The translations under genes were made by a program, and so were the position numbers. Below, in pieces: positions 49,861 through 64,000 of a stretch of DNA of 64,000 nt. How positions within the stretch are numbered: the first letter of the stretch is position 1; the number at the start of each line of letters is the position of its first letter. Under the pieces are notes generated by a model. It was given only the letters and a program-made list of their open reading frames with translations. It was not told the DNA's origin and did no database searches. Source of the DNA: Ottowia sp. (GTDB taxonomy: Bacteria; Pseudomonadota; Gammaproteobacteria; Burkholderiales; Burkholderiaceae_C); the NCBI RefSeq assembly GCF_016703145.1, contig NZ_JADJCO010000002.1, positions 558,001 through 622,000 of the forward strand. Direction: 5' to 3'.

Positions 49861-49910
49861 CCTGAATCCCGCATGGACATTGCGCAGGCAGCTATCATAA
49901 AAGGAGTAAA
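49861..49910 (-). repeat. Dispersed GCTAT repeat inside the isc operon, contributes the iscU ribosome binding site
   Basis: Reverse copy filling the iscS-iscU gap: CCTGAATCCCGCATGG, ACATTGCGCAGGCAGCTATC, ATAAAAGGAGTAAA. Its right end contains AAAGGAG seven bases before the iscU ATG, so the repeat end doubles as the ribosome binding site. Confidence 0.65.
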
Positions 49911-49912
49911 TC

Positions 49913-50296
49913 ATGGCCTATTCCGACAAAGTCATCGACCACTATGAAAACCCCCGCAACGTCGGCTCGTTCGACAAGGGCGACGACGCGGTGGGCACCG
50001 GCATGGTCGGCGCGCCGGCCTGCGGCGACGTGATGAAGCTGCAGATCCGGGTCAACCCCAGCACGGGCGTGATCGAGGACGCGCGCTTCAAGACCTACGG
50101 TTGTGGCTCGGCCATCGCCTCCAGCTCGCTCGTGACCGAATGGGTCAAGGGCAAGACGCTGGACCAGGCCGCCGAGCTGAAGAACAGTCAGATCGCCGAG
50201 GAGCTGGCGCTGCCGCCGGTGAAGATCCACTGCTCGATCCTGGCCGAGGACGCCATCAAGGCGGCGGTCGAGGACTACAAGAAAAAGCACGCCTGA
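49913..50296 (+). CDS. iscU: Fe-S cluster scaffold IscU
   Basis: A 127-residue scaffold protein on which clusters are built. It starts MAYSDKVIDHYENPRNVGSF and has the three ligand cysteines in VGAPACGDVMKLQI, YGCGSAIASSS and VKIHCSILAEDAIKAA, with the LPPVK motif bound by HscA. Length is standard. The ribosome binding site (AAAAGGAG) lies in the repeat just upstream. Confidence 0.98.
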   Translation: MAYSDKVIDHYENPRNVGSFDKGDDAVGTGMVGAPACGDVMKLQIRVNPSTGVIEDARFKTYGCGSAIASSSLVTEWVKGKTLDQAAELKNSQIAEELALPPVKIHCSILAEDAIKAAVEDYKKKHA

Positions 50297-50307
50297 TCGC
50301 CCGCACG

Positions 50308-50631
50308 ATGGCCGTCTCACTCACCGAAGCCGCCGCGCGGCACGTCAACAAATACCTTGCCCGGCGCGGCAAGGGCGTGGGCGTGCGCCTGGGCGTCAAG
50401 ACCACCGGCTGCTCGGGTCTGGCCTACAAGCTCGAGTACGTGGACGAGGTGGCGCCCGAGGACGCGCTGTTCGAGCAGCACGGCGTCAAGCTCATGATCG
50501 ATCCCAAGAGCCTGGCCTACATCGACGGCACCGAGCTGGACTACGTGCGCGAGGGCCTGAACGAGGGCTTCCGCTTCAACAACCCGAACGAGCGCGACCG
50601 CTGCGGCTGCGGCGAATCGTTCCGCGTCTGA
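50308..50631 (+). CDS. iscA: Fe-S assembly protein IscA
   Basis: A 107-residue A-type carrier. It has MAVSLTEAAARHVNKYLARR, the first ligand Cys in VKTTGCSGLAYKLEY and the CGCGESF pair at the end (RCGCGESFRV). It delivers clusters or iron to targets. The start ATG at 50308 fits the family. Its stop overlaps the next small gene (TGATG). Confidence 0.96.
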   Translation: MAVSLTEAAARHVNKYLARRGKGVGVRLGVKTTGCSGLAYKLEYVDEVAPEDALFEQHGVKLMIDPKSLAYIDGTELDYVREGLNEGFRFNNPNERDRCGCGESFRV

Positions 50632-50864
50632 TGGCGCCCGCCGGCGACGCGCGCGCCCGCGCGACGGTCACCGTCACCATCGACAACGAGCGCGACATCG
50701 CCGCCCTCAACGCCTGGCTGCGCCGCTGGGGCCCGCGCATCCGCTGTTCCGACAACCAGGGCTGCGGCTGCTGCATGGACGTCTGGCGCGTCGAGGCGCC
50801 GCCCGAAGCCTTCAGCGAGCTGCCCGCCGACATGGTCGCCCCCCTCCCGTCCGCCCCAGCATGA
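50631..50864 (+). CDS. Small Cys-rich protein inside the isc operon
   Basis: A 77-residue protein I do not recognise by name. It has a hydrophobic beta-type start (RATVTVTIDNERDIAALNAW), RRWGPRIRCSDN and QGCGCCMDVWRVEAPPEA, so four cysteines occur within 12 residues. It overlaps iscA upstream by one base and hscB downstream by four, which suggests it is translated as part of the isc message. iscX, usually near the end of isc operons, is not seen here. A metal- or cluster-related role is a guess based on the cysteines and context. Confidence 0.75.
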   Translation: MAPAGDARARATVTVTIDNERDIAALNAWLRRWGPRIRCSDNQGCGCCMDVWRVEAPPEAFSELPADMVAPLPSAPA

Positions 50865-51379
50865 ACCTGCAGTCCACCGATTTCGAGCTGTTCGCCGTGC
50901 CCGCGCGCTTCGCGCAGGACGCGGGCGCCCTCGACGCGCGCTGGAAGGGGCTGCAGCGCGAGGTGCACCCCGACCGCTTCGCCGCCCAGGGCGCCGCCGC
51001 GCAGCGCGTGGCCATGCAGTGGTCGGCGCGCATCAACGAGGCCTACCGCCGCCTGAAGGATCCCCTGCGGCGCGCCGCCTACCTGTGCGAGCTGCACGGC
51101 GCGCCCATCCAGGCCGAGAACAACACCGCCATGCCGGCCGACTTCCTGATGCAGCAGATGGCCTGGCGCGAGTCGCTGGACGAGGTGCGGGACGCCGCCG
51201 GCCTGGATGCCCTGCGCGCCGAGGTGCAGGCCGCGCGGGCGCGGGCCGTGTCCGCGCTCGGCGGGCTCCTCGACGAGCAGGGCGACCACGCCGCCGCGGC
51301 CCGGCAGGTGCGGGCGCTGATGTTCATCGAGCGCTTCGCCGACGACATCGAGGCCAGGGCCGAGGCGCTGCAGCCCTGA
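50861..51379 (+). CDS. hscB: Co-chaperone HscB
   Basis: A 172-residue J-type co-chaperone. The J domain shows FELFAVPARFAQD, LQREVHPDRFAAQ with the HPD motif, INEAYRRLKDPLRRAAYLC and ELHG. The C-terminal helices (about 90-172) bind IscU. It brings IscU to HscA and stimulates its ATPase. It starts inside the last codons of the 77-residue gene. Confidence 0.96.
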   Translation: MNLQSTDFELFAVPARFAQDAGALDARWKGLQREVHPDRFAAQGAAAQRVAMQWSARINEAYRRLKDPLRRAAYLCELHGAPIQAENNTAMPADFLMQQMAWRESLDEVRDAAGLDALRAEVQAARARAVSALGGLLDEQGDHAAAARQVRALMFIERFADDIEARAEALQP

Positions 51380-51437
51380 GAATCCAAAAAAGAACGAGGC
51401 GCCCGGCGCCGCTCCCACCACGTCAACGTCAGCTCCC

Positions 51438-53297
<1,860 letters not shown>

Positions 53298-53299
53298 CC

Positions 53300-53638
53300 A
53301 TGCCCACCATCAAGATCCTTCCTCACCCCGAGTACTGCCCGCGGGGCGCCGAGATCCAGGCCAGCGTGGGTGATTCGATCTGCGAGGCGCTGCTGGACCA
53401 CGACATCCCCATCGAGCACGCCTGCGAGATGAGCCGCGCCTGCACCACCTGCCACGTCGTCGTGCGCCAGGGCTACAACTCGCTGGAGGAGCCCGAGGAG
53501 GAGGAGGAGGACCTGCTCGACCGCGCCTGGGGCCTGGAGCCGCAGTCGCGCCTGTCGTGCCAGGCCATCGTGGCCAAGGACGATCTGACGATCGAGATCC
53601 CGCGCTACTCCATCAACCACGCCAAGGAAAAACACTGA
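53300..53638 (+). CDS. fdx: ISC-type [2Fe-2S] ferredoxin
   Basis: A 112-residue adrenodoxin-type ferredoxin. Ligand cysteines are in EHACEMSRACTTCHVVV and RLSCQAIVAKDDLTIEIP. It supplies electrons for cluster assembly. It begins two bases after hscA and its stop overlaps the dnaQ start (TGATG). Confidence 0.97.
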   Translation: MPTIKILPHPEYCPRGAEIQASVGDSICEALLDHDIPIEHACEMSRACTTCHVVVRQGYNSLEEPEEEEEDLLDRAWGLEPQSRLSCQAIVAKDDLTIEIPRYSINHAKEKH

Positions 53639-54363
53639 TGCGCCAGATCGTCCTGGACACCGAGACGACGGGCCTGTCGGCCGAAGGCGGCGACCGCATC
53701 ATCGAGATCGGCTGCGTCGAGCTGCTGCACCGCAAGCTGACCGGCAACAACCTGCACTTCTACCTGAACCCCGAGCGCGACAGCCACGAGGACGCGCTCA
53801 AGGTGCACGGCATCAGCAACGAGTTCCTGCGCGACAAGCCCAAGTTCGCCGAGGTGGCCGCCGACATCCTGCGCTACCTCGAAGGCGCCGAGATCATCAT
53901 CCACAACGCCGCCTTCGACGTCGGCTTTCTCGACAAGGAGCTGGAGCGCTTGGGCCACCTCCCGTTTCGCACCTTCGTCGGCGGCGTGACCGACACCTTG
54001 GCGATGGCCAAGGAGCTCTACCCCGGCAAGCGCAACTCGCTCGACGCGCTGTGCGACCGCCTCGGCGTGGACAACTCTGGCCGCACGCTGCACGGCGCGC
54101 TGCTCGACGCCGAGCTGCTGGCCGACGTCTACATCAACCTCACGCGCGGCCAGGAGGCGCTGCTGATCGACCTGGGCGACGTCGGCGGCCCGGGCGAGGG
54201 CGCCCAGCGCATCGACCTCAGCGGGTTCGATCTGCCCGTGCTGTGCGCCAATGCGCAGGAGGCCGCCGCGCACGACGAGGTGCTAGCGCAGCTCGACAAG
54301 GCCAGCGGCGGCAAGACCGTGTGGCGCCGCGCGCCGGACGAGGTGGGCCGGGCCGGTATATAA
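53638..54363 (+). CDS. dnaQ: DNA polymerase III epsilon subunit (proofreading exonuclease)
   Basis: A 241-residue DEDDh 3'-5' exonuclease. Exo I is IVLDTETTGL, Exo II region IIIHNAAFDVGFLDKELERL and Exo III NSGRTLHGALLDAELLADVY with the His and Asp. The C-terminal tail (about 180-241) should bind the alpha subunit. The start overlaps fdx by one base, so it is read with the isc operon, and tRNA-Val follows. Confidence 0.95.
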   Translation: MRQIVLDTETTGLSAEGGDRIIEIGCVELLHRKLTGNNLHFYLNPERDSHEDALKVHGISNEFLRDKPKFAEVAADILRYLEGAEIIIHNAAFDVGFLDKELERLGHLPFRTFVGGVTDTLAMAKELYPGKRNSLDALCDRLGVDNSGRTLHGALLDAELLADVYINLTRGQEALLIDLGDVGGPGEGAQRIDLSGFDLPVLCANAQEAAAHDEVLAQLDKASGGKTVWRRAPDEVGRAGI

Positions 54364-54394
54364 TTCCATCTTTCGCTGATGACCTCGGCGAAGC

Positions 54395-54469
54395 GGGTGA
54401 TTAGCTCAGCGGTAGAGCACTGCCTTCACACGGCAGGGGTCGCAGGTTCAAACCCTGCATCACCCACCA
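54395..54469 (+). tRNA. tRNA-Val (anticodon CAC)
   Basis: A 75-nt tRNA with encoded CCA (54467-54469). The acceptor stem is GGGTGAT/ATCACCC, the D arm is GCTC...GAGC and the anticodon stem is CTGCC/GGCAG. The loop TTCACAC puts the anticodon CAC at 54427-54429, valine. The T arm is GCAGGTTCAAACCCTGC-like (GCAGG/CCTGC). It lies 31 bp after dnaQ. Confidence 0.97.
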
Positions 54470-54552
54470 CCGATTCCAACGCCCAAGGCCGCTTCCAGCG
54501 GCCTTTGTGCTTTCTGGCGGGGCGCACGGACTGCCCGCCGCGAAGGAAACCC

Positions 54553-55152
54553 ATGCTGCTCGACGCCGACGATTGCCAACTCGTGCTGATCGACTACCAG
54601 GCACGCCTGATGCCCGCCATCCACGACGCGCCGGCCGTGCTGGCCAACGCGCGCCGGCTGGCGCAGATGGCCCGGCTGATGCAGGTGCCGGTGTGGGCCA
54701 CGGAACAGTACCCCGAAAAATTGGGCGGCACCGACGAGAGCCTGGCGGCGCTGTGCGACCGCATCGTGCCCAAGATGGCGTTCAGCGGCGCCGAGGAACT
54801 GCAGCCGCTGCTGGCGCCACCCGTTGCCGCGCCGCGCGGCAACGTGCGCAGCCTGCCCAAGCATCTGCGCGCCCCGGCCGCGGCCGAGCCGGCGCGCGGC
54901 ACGGTCGTCATCGCTGGCTGCGAGGCGCACGTGTGCCTGCTGCAGACCGCGCTGATGCTGCTGGAGGCCGAGTGGGACGTGTGCGTGGTGACCGACGCCT
55001 GCGGCTCGCGCACCGAGCGCAACCGCGACGCCGCCTACGACCGGCTGGCCGGCGCGGGCTGCGAGCTGGTGACGACCGAGATGGTCGGCTTCGAATGGCT
55101 GCGCGACTGCGAGCACCCGCGCTTCAAGGCGCTGCAAGCGCTGGTCAGGTGA
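54553..55152 (+). CDS. Isochorismatase-family hydrolase
   Basis: A 199-residue cysteine hydrolase. The likely triad is Asp in CQLVLIDYQARLMPAI, Lys in DRIVPKMAFSG and Cys in VIAGCEAHVCLLQTALMLL. This fits the isochorismatase/nicotinamidase-like superfamily; the substrate is unknown. The ATG at 54553 has GAAGGAAACC upstream; the longer frame begins within the tRNA and is not real. Confidence 0.88.
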   Translation: MLLDADDCQLVLIDYQARLMPAIHDAPAVLANARRLAQMARLMQVPVWATEQYPEKLGGTDESLAALCDRIVPKMAFSGAEELQPLLAPPVAAPRGNVRSLPKHLRAPAAAEPARGTVVIAGCEAHVCLLQTALMLLEAEWDVCVVTDACGSRTERNRDAAYDRLAGAGCELVTTEMVGFEWLRDCEHPRFKALQALVR

Positions 55153-55208
55153 CCCGGTGGCGCCAGGGCATGATCATGAATCATTTCGTGCCCTGGCCCG
55201 CATGGTCA

Positions 55209-55236
55209 TTGTGCCATAAGCTCTCATTAATATAGC
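55209..55236 (+). promoter_or_regulatory. Possible sigma-70 promoter of the phasin-like gene
   Basis: TTGTGC (55209-55214), 16 bases, TATAGC (55231-55236), 28 bp before the ATG at 55264. Both boxes are below consensus. Confidence 0.35.
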
Positions 55237-55263
55237 AAACACCTGCATGAAGGAATCGCAACC

Positions 55264-55683
55264 ATGATCGCATCCAAGCAACTGCGGCTGTCGCGCCATA
55301 CCGGCGAGCTGGCGGCGGCGGTGCCGCAGGTCGTCGCGCACCGCGTGGGCCGCATGATGGCCGCCGGCCCCCTGCCGGGCGCACGCGACCAGCAGGAGTT
55401 CTACCGCATGGGGGCCGAGAAGGTGGCGGCGTTCCAGGAGTCGTGGCTGGCCATGTCGTCGCAGGCGTTCGCGGCGCAGCAGCAGTTCATGTTGTGGTGG
55501 TGGCGCGCCTGGTGGCAGATGGCGCCGGGCGGGTGGATGAATCCGCCCGCGGTCAGCCAGCTCTTCTTCGGCGCCGGCCGGCAGTGGGCTGGCGCGGTGC
55601 TGGACATGACGGCGCGCGGCATGGCGCCCGTGCACCGGCGCGCGGTGGCCAATGCGCGCCGGCTGAATCGCTCGGGCCCCTGA
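55264..55683 (+). CDS. Phasin-like PHA granule-associated protein
   Basis: A 139-residue basic protein without a signal peptide. It has a basic start, AEKVAAFQESWLAMSSQAF as an amphipathic helix, then a Trp-rich segment QQQFMLWWWRAWWQMAPGG and a basic end RRAVANARRLNRSG. It resembles small phasin-related proteins found in Comamonadaceae that coat polyhydroxyalkanoate granules. The match is by pattern only. The ribosome binding site is GAAGGAA. Confidence 0.5.
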   Translation: MIASKQLRLSRHTGELAAAVPQVVAHRVGRMMAAGPLPGARDQQEFYRMGAEKVAAFQESWLAMSSQAFAAQQQFMLWWWRAWWQMAPGGWMNPPAVSQLFFGAGRQWAGAVLDMTARGMAPVHRRAVANARRLNRSGP

Positions 55684-55728
55684 CGCGGCGCGCGCCGGGG
55701 CAGCGCGGCGGCGGTTTGCTTTGGTGAT

Positions 55729-55754
55729 CTTGCGCTGCGTCAGCCTGGCGCAAG
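55729..55754. terminator. Hairpin after the phasin-like gene
   Basis: CTTGCGC (55729-55735) pairs with GCGCAAG (55748-55754) with a 12-nt loop. It may be a terminator or an operator for the next gene. No U-tract. Confidence 0.35.
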
Positions 55755-55864
55755 TCCCCGCTCGCCATAATTAAAAATTCAGCAATCGGGTGACGGGCTG
55801 GCCAGGCGGGTCGCGAGGTGCGGCCGGCGTGCGCTCGCCGCCGCACGAGGCCGAGGAGACCCGC

Positions 55865-57767
<1,903 letters not shown>

Positions 57768-57970
57768 TGCGCGCCGGCGCGGATGCCCGCTGCGGGTGCG
57801 GGCGCCCTGACGCGACGCGTCGCCCGCACCGTTCGGTGGCAGAATCCAAGCTTTGCGAAGTACCCCCGGCCCTTCCTAGCCAGTCGCGTCCGCCATCCGG
57901 TTCAGCCGTGACGCGGAAGGTTTCTTTACCATCTTGAGCACCCTCAAGGGGTGTGAAGGTCAGCGCAACA

Positions 57971-60844
57971 ATGAGTGAGACAAAGTCCGTATACCAAACC
58001 TACCAGGGGAACACCTACCTCTTCGGCGGCAATGCGCCGTACGTCGAGGAGATGTACGAGAACTACCTGGCCAACCCGGGCAGCGTGCCCGACTCCTGGC
58101 GGGACTACTTCGACGCCCTGCAGCACGTGCCGGCCGCCGATGGCGGCAGCGCCCGCGACGTGCCGCACCTGCCGGTCATCAACGCCTTTGCCGAGCGCGC
58201 CAAGCAGGGCGGCACCCGGGTCGTGGGTGCCACCAGCGCCGACTCCGACCTGGGGCGCAAGCGCACCTCCGTCCAGCAGCTGATCGCGGCCTACCGCAAC
58301 GTCGGCGCCCGCTGGGCCGACCTCGATCCGCTCAAGCGCACCGAGCGCCCCTCCATCCCCGAGCTGGAACCCTCGTTCTACGGCTTCACCGATGCGGACA
58401 TGGAGACGGTGTTCAACACCAGCAACACCTTCTTCGGCAAGGAGGCCATGTCGCTGCGCGAACTGGTCAACGCGCTGCGCGAGACCTACTGTGGCACCAT
58501 CGGCACCGAGTACATGTACATCACCGACCAGGGCCAGAAGCGCTGGTGGCAGCAGAAGCTGGAGAGTGTGCGCGCCAAGCCGCAGTTGAACGCCGAGGAG
58601 AAGACCCACATCCTGGGGCGCCTGACCGCCGCCGAAGGGCTGGAGCGCTTCCTGCACACCAAGTACGTCGGCCAGAAGCGCTTCTCGCTCGAAGGCGGCG
58701 AGAGCTTCATCGTCGCCATGGACGAACTCGTCACCCAGGCCGGCAAGGCGGGCGTGCAGGAGATCGTGATTGGCATGGCCCACCGCGGCCGCCTGAACGT
58801 GCTGGTCAACACGCTGGGCAAGATGCCCTCGATGCTGTTCGCCGAGTTCGACCACACGGCGCCGGAAGAACTGGCCTCCGGCGACGTGAAGTACCACCAG
58901 GGCTTCTCCAGCGACGTGGCCACGCCCGGCGGCCCGGTGCACCTGACGTTGGCGTTCAATCCCTCGCACCTGGAAATCGTCAACCCGGTGGTCGAGGGCA
59001 GCGTACGCGCCCGCCTGGACCGCCGCGGCGACGCCGAGGGCGACACCGTGCTGCCCGTGCAGGTGCACGGCGACGCGGCCTTCGCCGGACAGGGCGTGGT
59101 GATGGAGACGCTGGCGTTGGCGCAGACGCGCGGCTACTACACCGGCGGCACGGTGCACATCGTCATCAACAACCAGATCGGCTTCACCACCAGCGACCCG
59201 CGTGACAGCCGCTCCACGCTGTACTGCACCGACATCGTCAAGATGATCGAGGCGCCCGTGCTGCACGTGAACGGCGACGACCCCGAGGCCGTGGTGCTGT
59301 GCACGCAACTGGCGCTGGAGTACCGCCAGGAGTTCAACCAGGACGTGGTGGTCGACATCGTGTGCTTCCGAAAGCTCGGCCACAACGAGCAGGACACGCC
59401 CATGCTGACGCAGCCGCTGATGTACAGGAAGATCGGCCAGCACCCCGGCACGCGCAAGCTCTACGGCGACAGGCTGATCACCCAGAAGCTGCTGGCCGAC
59501 GACGGGCCCGACGGCATGGTCGCCGCCTACCGCGCCGCCATGGACGCCGGCCGCCACACCGTCGATCCGGTGCTGACCAACTTCAAGAGCAAGTACGCCG
59601 TCGATTGGCAGCCTTTCCTGCACACCAAGTGGACCGACGCCGCCGAGACCGCCATCCCGATGACCGAGTGGAAGCGCCTGGCCGAGCGCATCACCACCGT
59701 GCCCGAGGGCTTCACCGTCCACAACCTGGTGAAGAAGGTGCTGGAGGACCGCGCCGCCATGGGTCGCGGCGAGGTCAACGTCGATTGGGGCATGGGCGAG
59801 CACATGGCCTTCGCCTCGCTGGTGGCCAGCGGCTACCCGGTGCGCCTGTCGGGCGAGGACTGCGGCCGCGGCACCTTCGTGCACCGCCATGCCGTGCTGC
59901 ACGACCAGAAGCGCGAGAAGTTTGACGAGGGCATCTACATCCCGCTGCAGAACGTCGCCGACAATCAGGCGCCCTTCGTCGTCATCGACTCCATCCTGTC
60001 CGAGGAGGCGGTGCTGGGCTTCGAGTACGGCTACGCCTCCAACGATCCCAACACGCTGGTGATCTGGGAGGCTCAGTTCGGCGACTTCGTCAACGGCGCG
60101 CAGGTGCTGATCGACCAGTTCATCGCCTCGGGCGAGGTCAAGTGGGGCCGCGTCAACGGCCTCACGCTGATGCTGCCGCACGGCTACGAGGGGCAAGGGC
60201 CGGAGCACAGCTCGGCGCGCCTGGAGCGCTTCATGCAACTCGCCGCCGACACCAACATGCAGATCGTGCAGCCCACCACCGCCAGCCAGATCTTCCACGT
60301 GCTGCGCCGCCAGATGATCCGCCCGCTGCGCAAGCCGCTGGTCATCATGACGCCCAAGAGCCTGCTGCGCAACAAGGACGCCACTTCGCCGCTGTCCGAG
60401 TTCACCAAGGGCGGCTTCCAGACCGTCATCACCGACCGGGGCGAACTCAAGGCCGACAAAGTCAAGCGCATCATCGCCTGCTCCGGCAAGGTGTATTACG
60501 ACCTGGTCAAGAGGCGCGAAAGCAAGGGCGCTGACGATGTGGCCATCATCCGCGTCGAGCAGCTCTACCCCTTCCCGCACAAGGCCTTCGGGGCCGAGAT
60601 CAAGAAGTACCCCAACGCGACCGATATCGTGTGGTGCCAGGACGAGCCGCAGAACCAGGGCGCCTGGTTCTTCGTGCAGCACTACGTGCACGAGAACATG
60701 CTCGCGGGCCAGAAGCTGGGCTACGCCGGCCGCGCCGCGTCGGCCTCGCCCGCCGCCGGCTACGCGCATCTGCACCAAGAGCAGCAGAAGGCGCTGGTCG
60801 ATGCGGCGTTCGGGCGGCTCAAGGGCTTCGTGCTGAACAAGTGA
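57971..60844 (+). CDS. odhA: 2-oxoglutarate dehydrogenase E1
   Basis: A 957-residue thiamine diphosphate-dependent enzyme of the TCA cycle. It begins MSETKSVYQTYQGNTYLFGG and shows VGQKRFSLEGGESFIVAMDE, GMAHRGRLNVLVNTLGK, the ThDP-binding block HIVINNQIGFTTSDPR and GHNEQDTPMLTQPLMY. The transketolase-like C-terminal part has SVKW-type GEVKWGRVNGLTLMLPHGYE. Length is normal. An upstream in-frame GTG (57953) exists but the ATG is conserved. It is followed by odhB and lpd. Confidence 0.97.
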   Translation: MSETKSVYQTYQGNTYLFGGNAPYVEEMYENYLANPGSVPDSWRDYFDALQHVPAADGGSARDVPHLPVINAFAERAKQGGTRVVGATSADSDLGRKRTSVQQLIAAYRNVGARWADLDPLKRTERPSIPELEPSFYGFTDADMETVFNTSNTFFGKEAMSLRELVNALRETYCGTIGTEYMYITDQGQKRWWQQKLESVRAKPQLNAEEKTHILGRLTAAEGLERFLHTKYVGQKRFSLEGGESFIVAMDELVTQAGKAGVQEIVIGMAHRGRLNVLVNTLGKMPSMLFAEFDHTAPEELASGDVKYHQGFSSDVATPGGPVHLTLAFNPSHLEIVNPVVEGSVRARLDRRGDAEGDTVLPVQVHGDAAFAGQGVVMETLALAQTRGYYTGGTVHIVINNQIGFTTSDPRDSRSTLYCTDIVKMIEAPVLHVNGDDPEAVVLCTQLALEYRQEFNQDVVVDIVCFRKLGHNEQDTPMLTQPLMYRKIGQHPGTRKLYGDRLITQKLLADDGPDGMVAAYRAAMDAGRHTVDPVLTNFKSKYAVDWQPFLHTKWTDAAETAIPMTEWKRLAERITTVPEGFTVHNLVKKVLEDRAAMGRGEVNVDWGMGEHMAFASLVASGYPVRLSGEDCGRGTFVHRHAVLHDQKREKFDEGIYIPLQNVADNQAPFVVIDSILSEEAVLGFEYGYASNDPNTLVIWEAQFGDFVNGAQVLIDQFIASGEVKWGRVNGLTLMLPHGYEGQGPEHSSARLERFMQLAADTNMQIVQPTTASQIFHVLRRQMIRPLRKPLVIMTPKSLLRNKDATSPLSEFTKGGFQTVITDRGELKADKVKRIIACSGKVYYDLVKRRESKGADDVAIIRVEQLYPFPHKAFGAEIKKYPNATDIVWCQDEPQNQGAWFFVQHYVHENMLAGQKLGYAGRAASASPAAGYAHLHQEQQKALVDAAFGRLKGFVLNK

Positions 60845-60938
60845 ACACGCACCGGGCCCTGGGCATTCGGCGTCGAGCATGAAGCACGTCGAGCGTCCGG
60901 GCGTCTCACCGCACCCATAAGAACCAGGAAACAACGAA

Positions 60939-62207
<1,269 letters not shown>

Positions 62208-62216
62208 ACGGAAAAA

Positions 62217-62242
62217 ACACGGCCCCCTTCGTGGGGCCGTGT
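62217..62242. terminator. Hairpin between odhB and lpd
   Basis: A perfect 10-bp stem ACACGGCCCC (62217-62226) and GGGGCCGTGT (62233-62242) with a CTTCGT loop. An A-run precedes it but no T-run follows, so it may slow rather than end transcription into lpd. Confidence 0.55.
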
Positions 62243-62280
62243 CCTTGTGGCGGGCTTCGCCCGGTTCGAAACGATCCATC

Positions 62281-63711
<1,431 letters not shown>

Positions 63712-63732
63712 CCGGCGGTTTTCAAGCAAAAA

Positions 63733-63783
63733 TAGGCGCTGACCTGCACGGGTATTGCGCCATTAGCTATGAAAATAATAGTA
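63733..63783 (-). repeat. Dispersed GCTAT repeat copy
   Basis: Reverse copy between lpd and zapE: GGCGCTGACCTGCACGGG, TATTGCGCCATTAGCTATG, AAAATAATAGT. Confidence 0.7.
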
Positions 63784-63797
63784 ATCGAAGCTGTCGC

Positions 63798-64000
63798 ATG
63801 ACCAGCGTGCGCGCCACCTACGAGGCCGAGCTGGCAGCGCGCGGCTACCAGAGCGACCCGGCGCAGCTGCGCGCCGTCGAGGCGCTGCAGCGCTGCGCCG
63901 ACGACTGGGCCGCGTACAAGATCCAGCGCTCCAACGCCCTCAAGAAGATCTTCAACCGCCCCGACGTCCCCAAGGGCGTGTACATGCACGGCGGCGTCGG
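63798..64000 (+). CDS. zapE: ZapE/AFG1-family ATPase, N-terminal part (cut by window end)
   Basis: The first 67 residues of a P-loop ATPase. It starts MTSVRATYEAELAARGYQSD and continues QLRAVEALQRC, FNRPDVPKGVYMHGGVG, where the Walker A motif begins at the window end. This fits ZapE, an ATPase linked to late cell division. Only the start can be seen. It follows the lpd gene by 86 bp. Confidence 0.85.
   Translation, partial: MTSVRATYEAELAARGYQSDPAQLRAVEALQRCADDWAAYKIQRSNALKKIFNRPDVPKGVYMHGGV

Noticed and set aside
54379..54552. N-terminal extension of the isochorismatase-like protein into the tRNA
   Set aside because: It would translate the tRNA-Val gene. The ATG at 54553 has a ribosome binding site and fits family length.

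Overview
The window is a high-GC (clearly above 60%) bacterial chromosome segment. Gene content points to a betaproteobacterium of order Burkholderiales, most likely family Comamonadaceae. The evidence is the iscR-iscS-iscU-iscA-hscB-hscA-fdx cluster, the rpsF-priB-rpsR-rplI operon, tolB-pal-cpoB, odhA-odhB-lpd, a PHA-type phasin-like gene, and about fifteen copies of a short dispersed repeat (core GCTAT...AATAGC...GCGC) that I associate with that family. This is inference from proteins and repeats; there is no rRNA gene to test it.

Layout. 1-3 kb: the end of a CopD-like membrane protein, two envelope lipoproteins with DUF4398/OmpA features, and upp. 2.7-6.6 kb: a metal-stress module. On the minus strand lies a bufferin operon (bufA DUF2282, bufB DUF692/MNIO, bufC DUF2063, doxX). 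Divergently transcribed are a sigma-F-like ECF factor and its DUF1109/NrsF anti-sigma. Both divergent promoters carry an exact GTAACC-N16-CGAA motif. 6.7-11.6 kb: the prkA-yeaH-spoVR stress operon. 11.9-14.7 kb: katE catalase and a hemerythrin-like protein. 14.8-23.5 kb: housekeeping genes (HerA-like ATPase, yebC, purD, hemF, nadD, rsfS, rlmH, maf, rng). 23.5-33.9 kb: cold-shock protein, serine protease, msbA, tolB-pal-cpoB, rpsF-priB-rpsR-rplI, dnaB and a 3-hydroxyacyl-CoA dehydrogenase.

33.9-39.7 kb is the accessory region. It holds a gene remnant, two unrecognised A/T-richer genes between inverted copies of a GGGGTCAGAT-type repeat, a vapBC-like pair with a frameshifted toxin, an internally deleted IS4-family element with 17-bp terminal inverted repeats, and a second copy of upp-doxX. 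This second copy is 99.6% identical over 1,159 bp to the first. The two copies are reciprocally broken: upp is intact only in the first and doxX only in the second.

39.9-64 kb returns to core genes: a nucleotidyltransferase, tyrB-like aminotransferase, AbrB/VapC pair, MFS exporter, a frameshifted GlxA-type regulator, uvrB, a BON lipoprotein, the isc operon with an unusual 77-residue Cys-rich gene inside it, dnaQ, tRNA-Val(CAC), an isochorismatase-like hydrolase, a phasin-like gene, a frameshifted prpE, odhA-odhB-lpd and the start of zapE.

The most distinctive features are the complete sigma-F/bufferin module with recognisable promoters on both sides, the reciprocal-decay duplication, and in-frame copies of the dispersed repeat inside four protein-coding genes. 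Several genes are broken by single-base changes, often in short homopolymers. Some of these may be sequencing errors rather than real decay.
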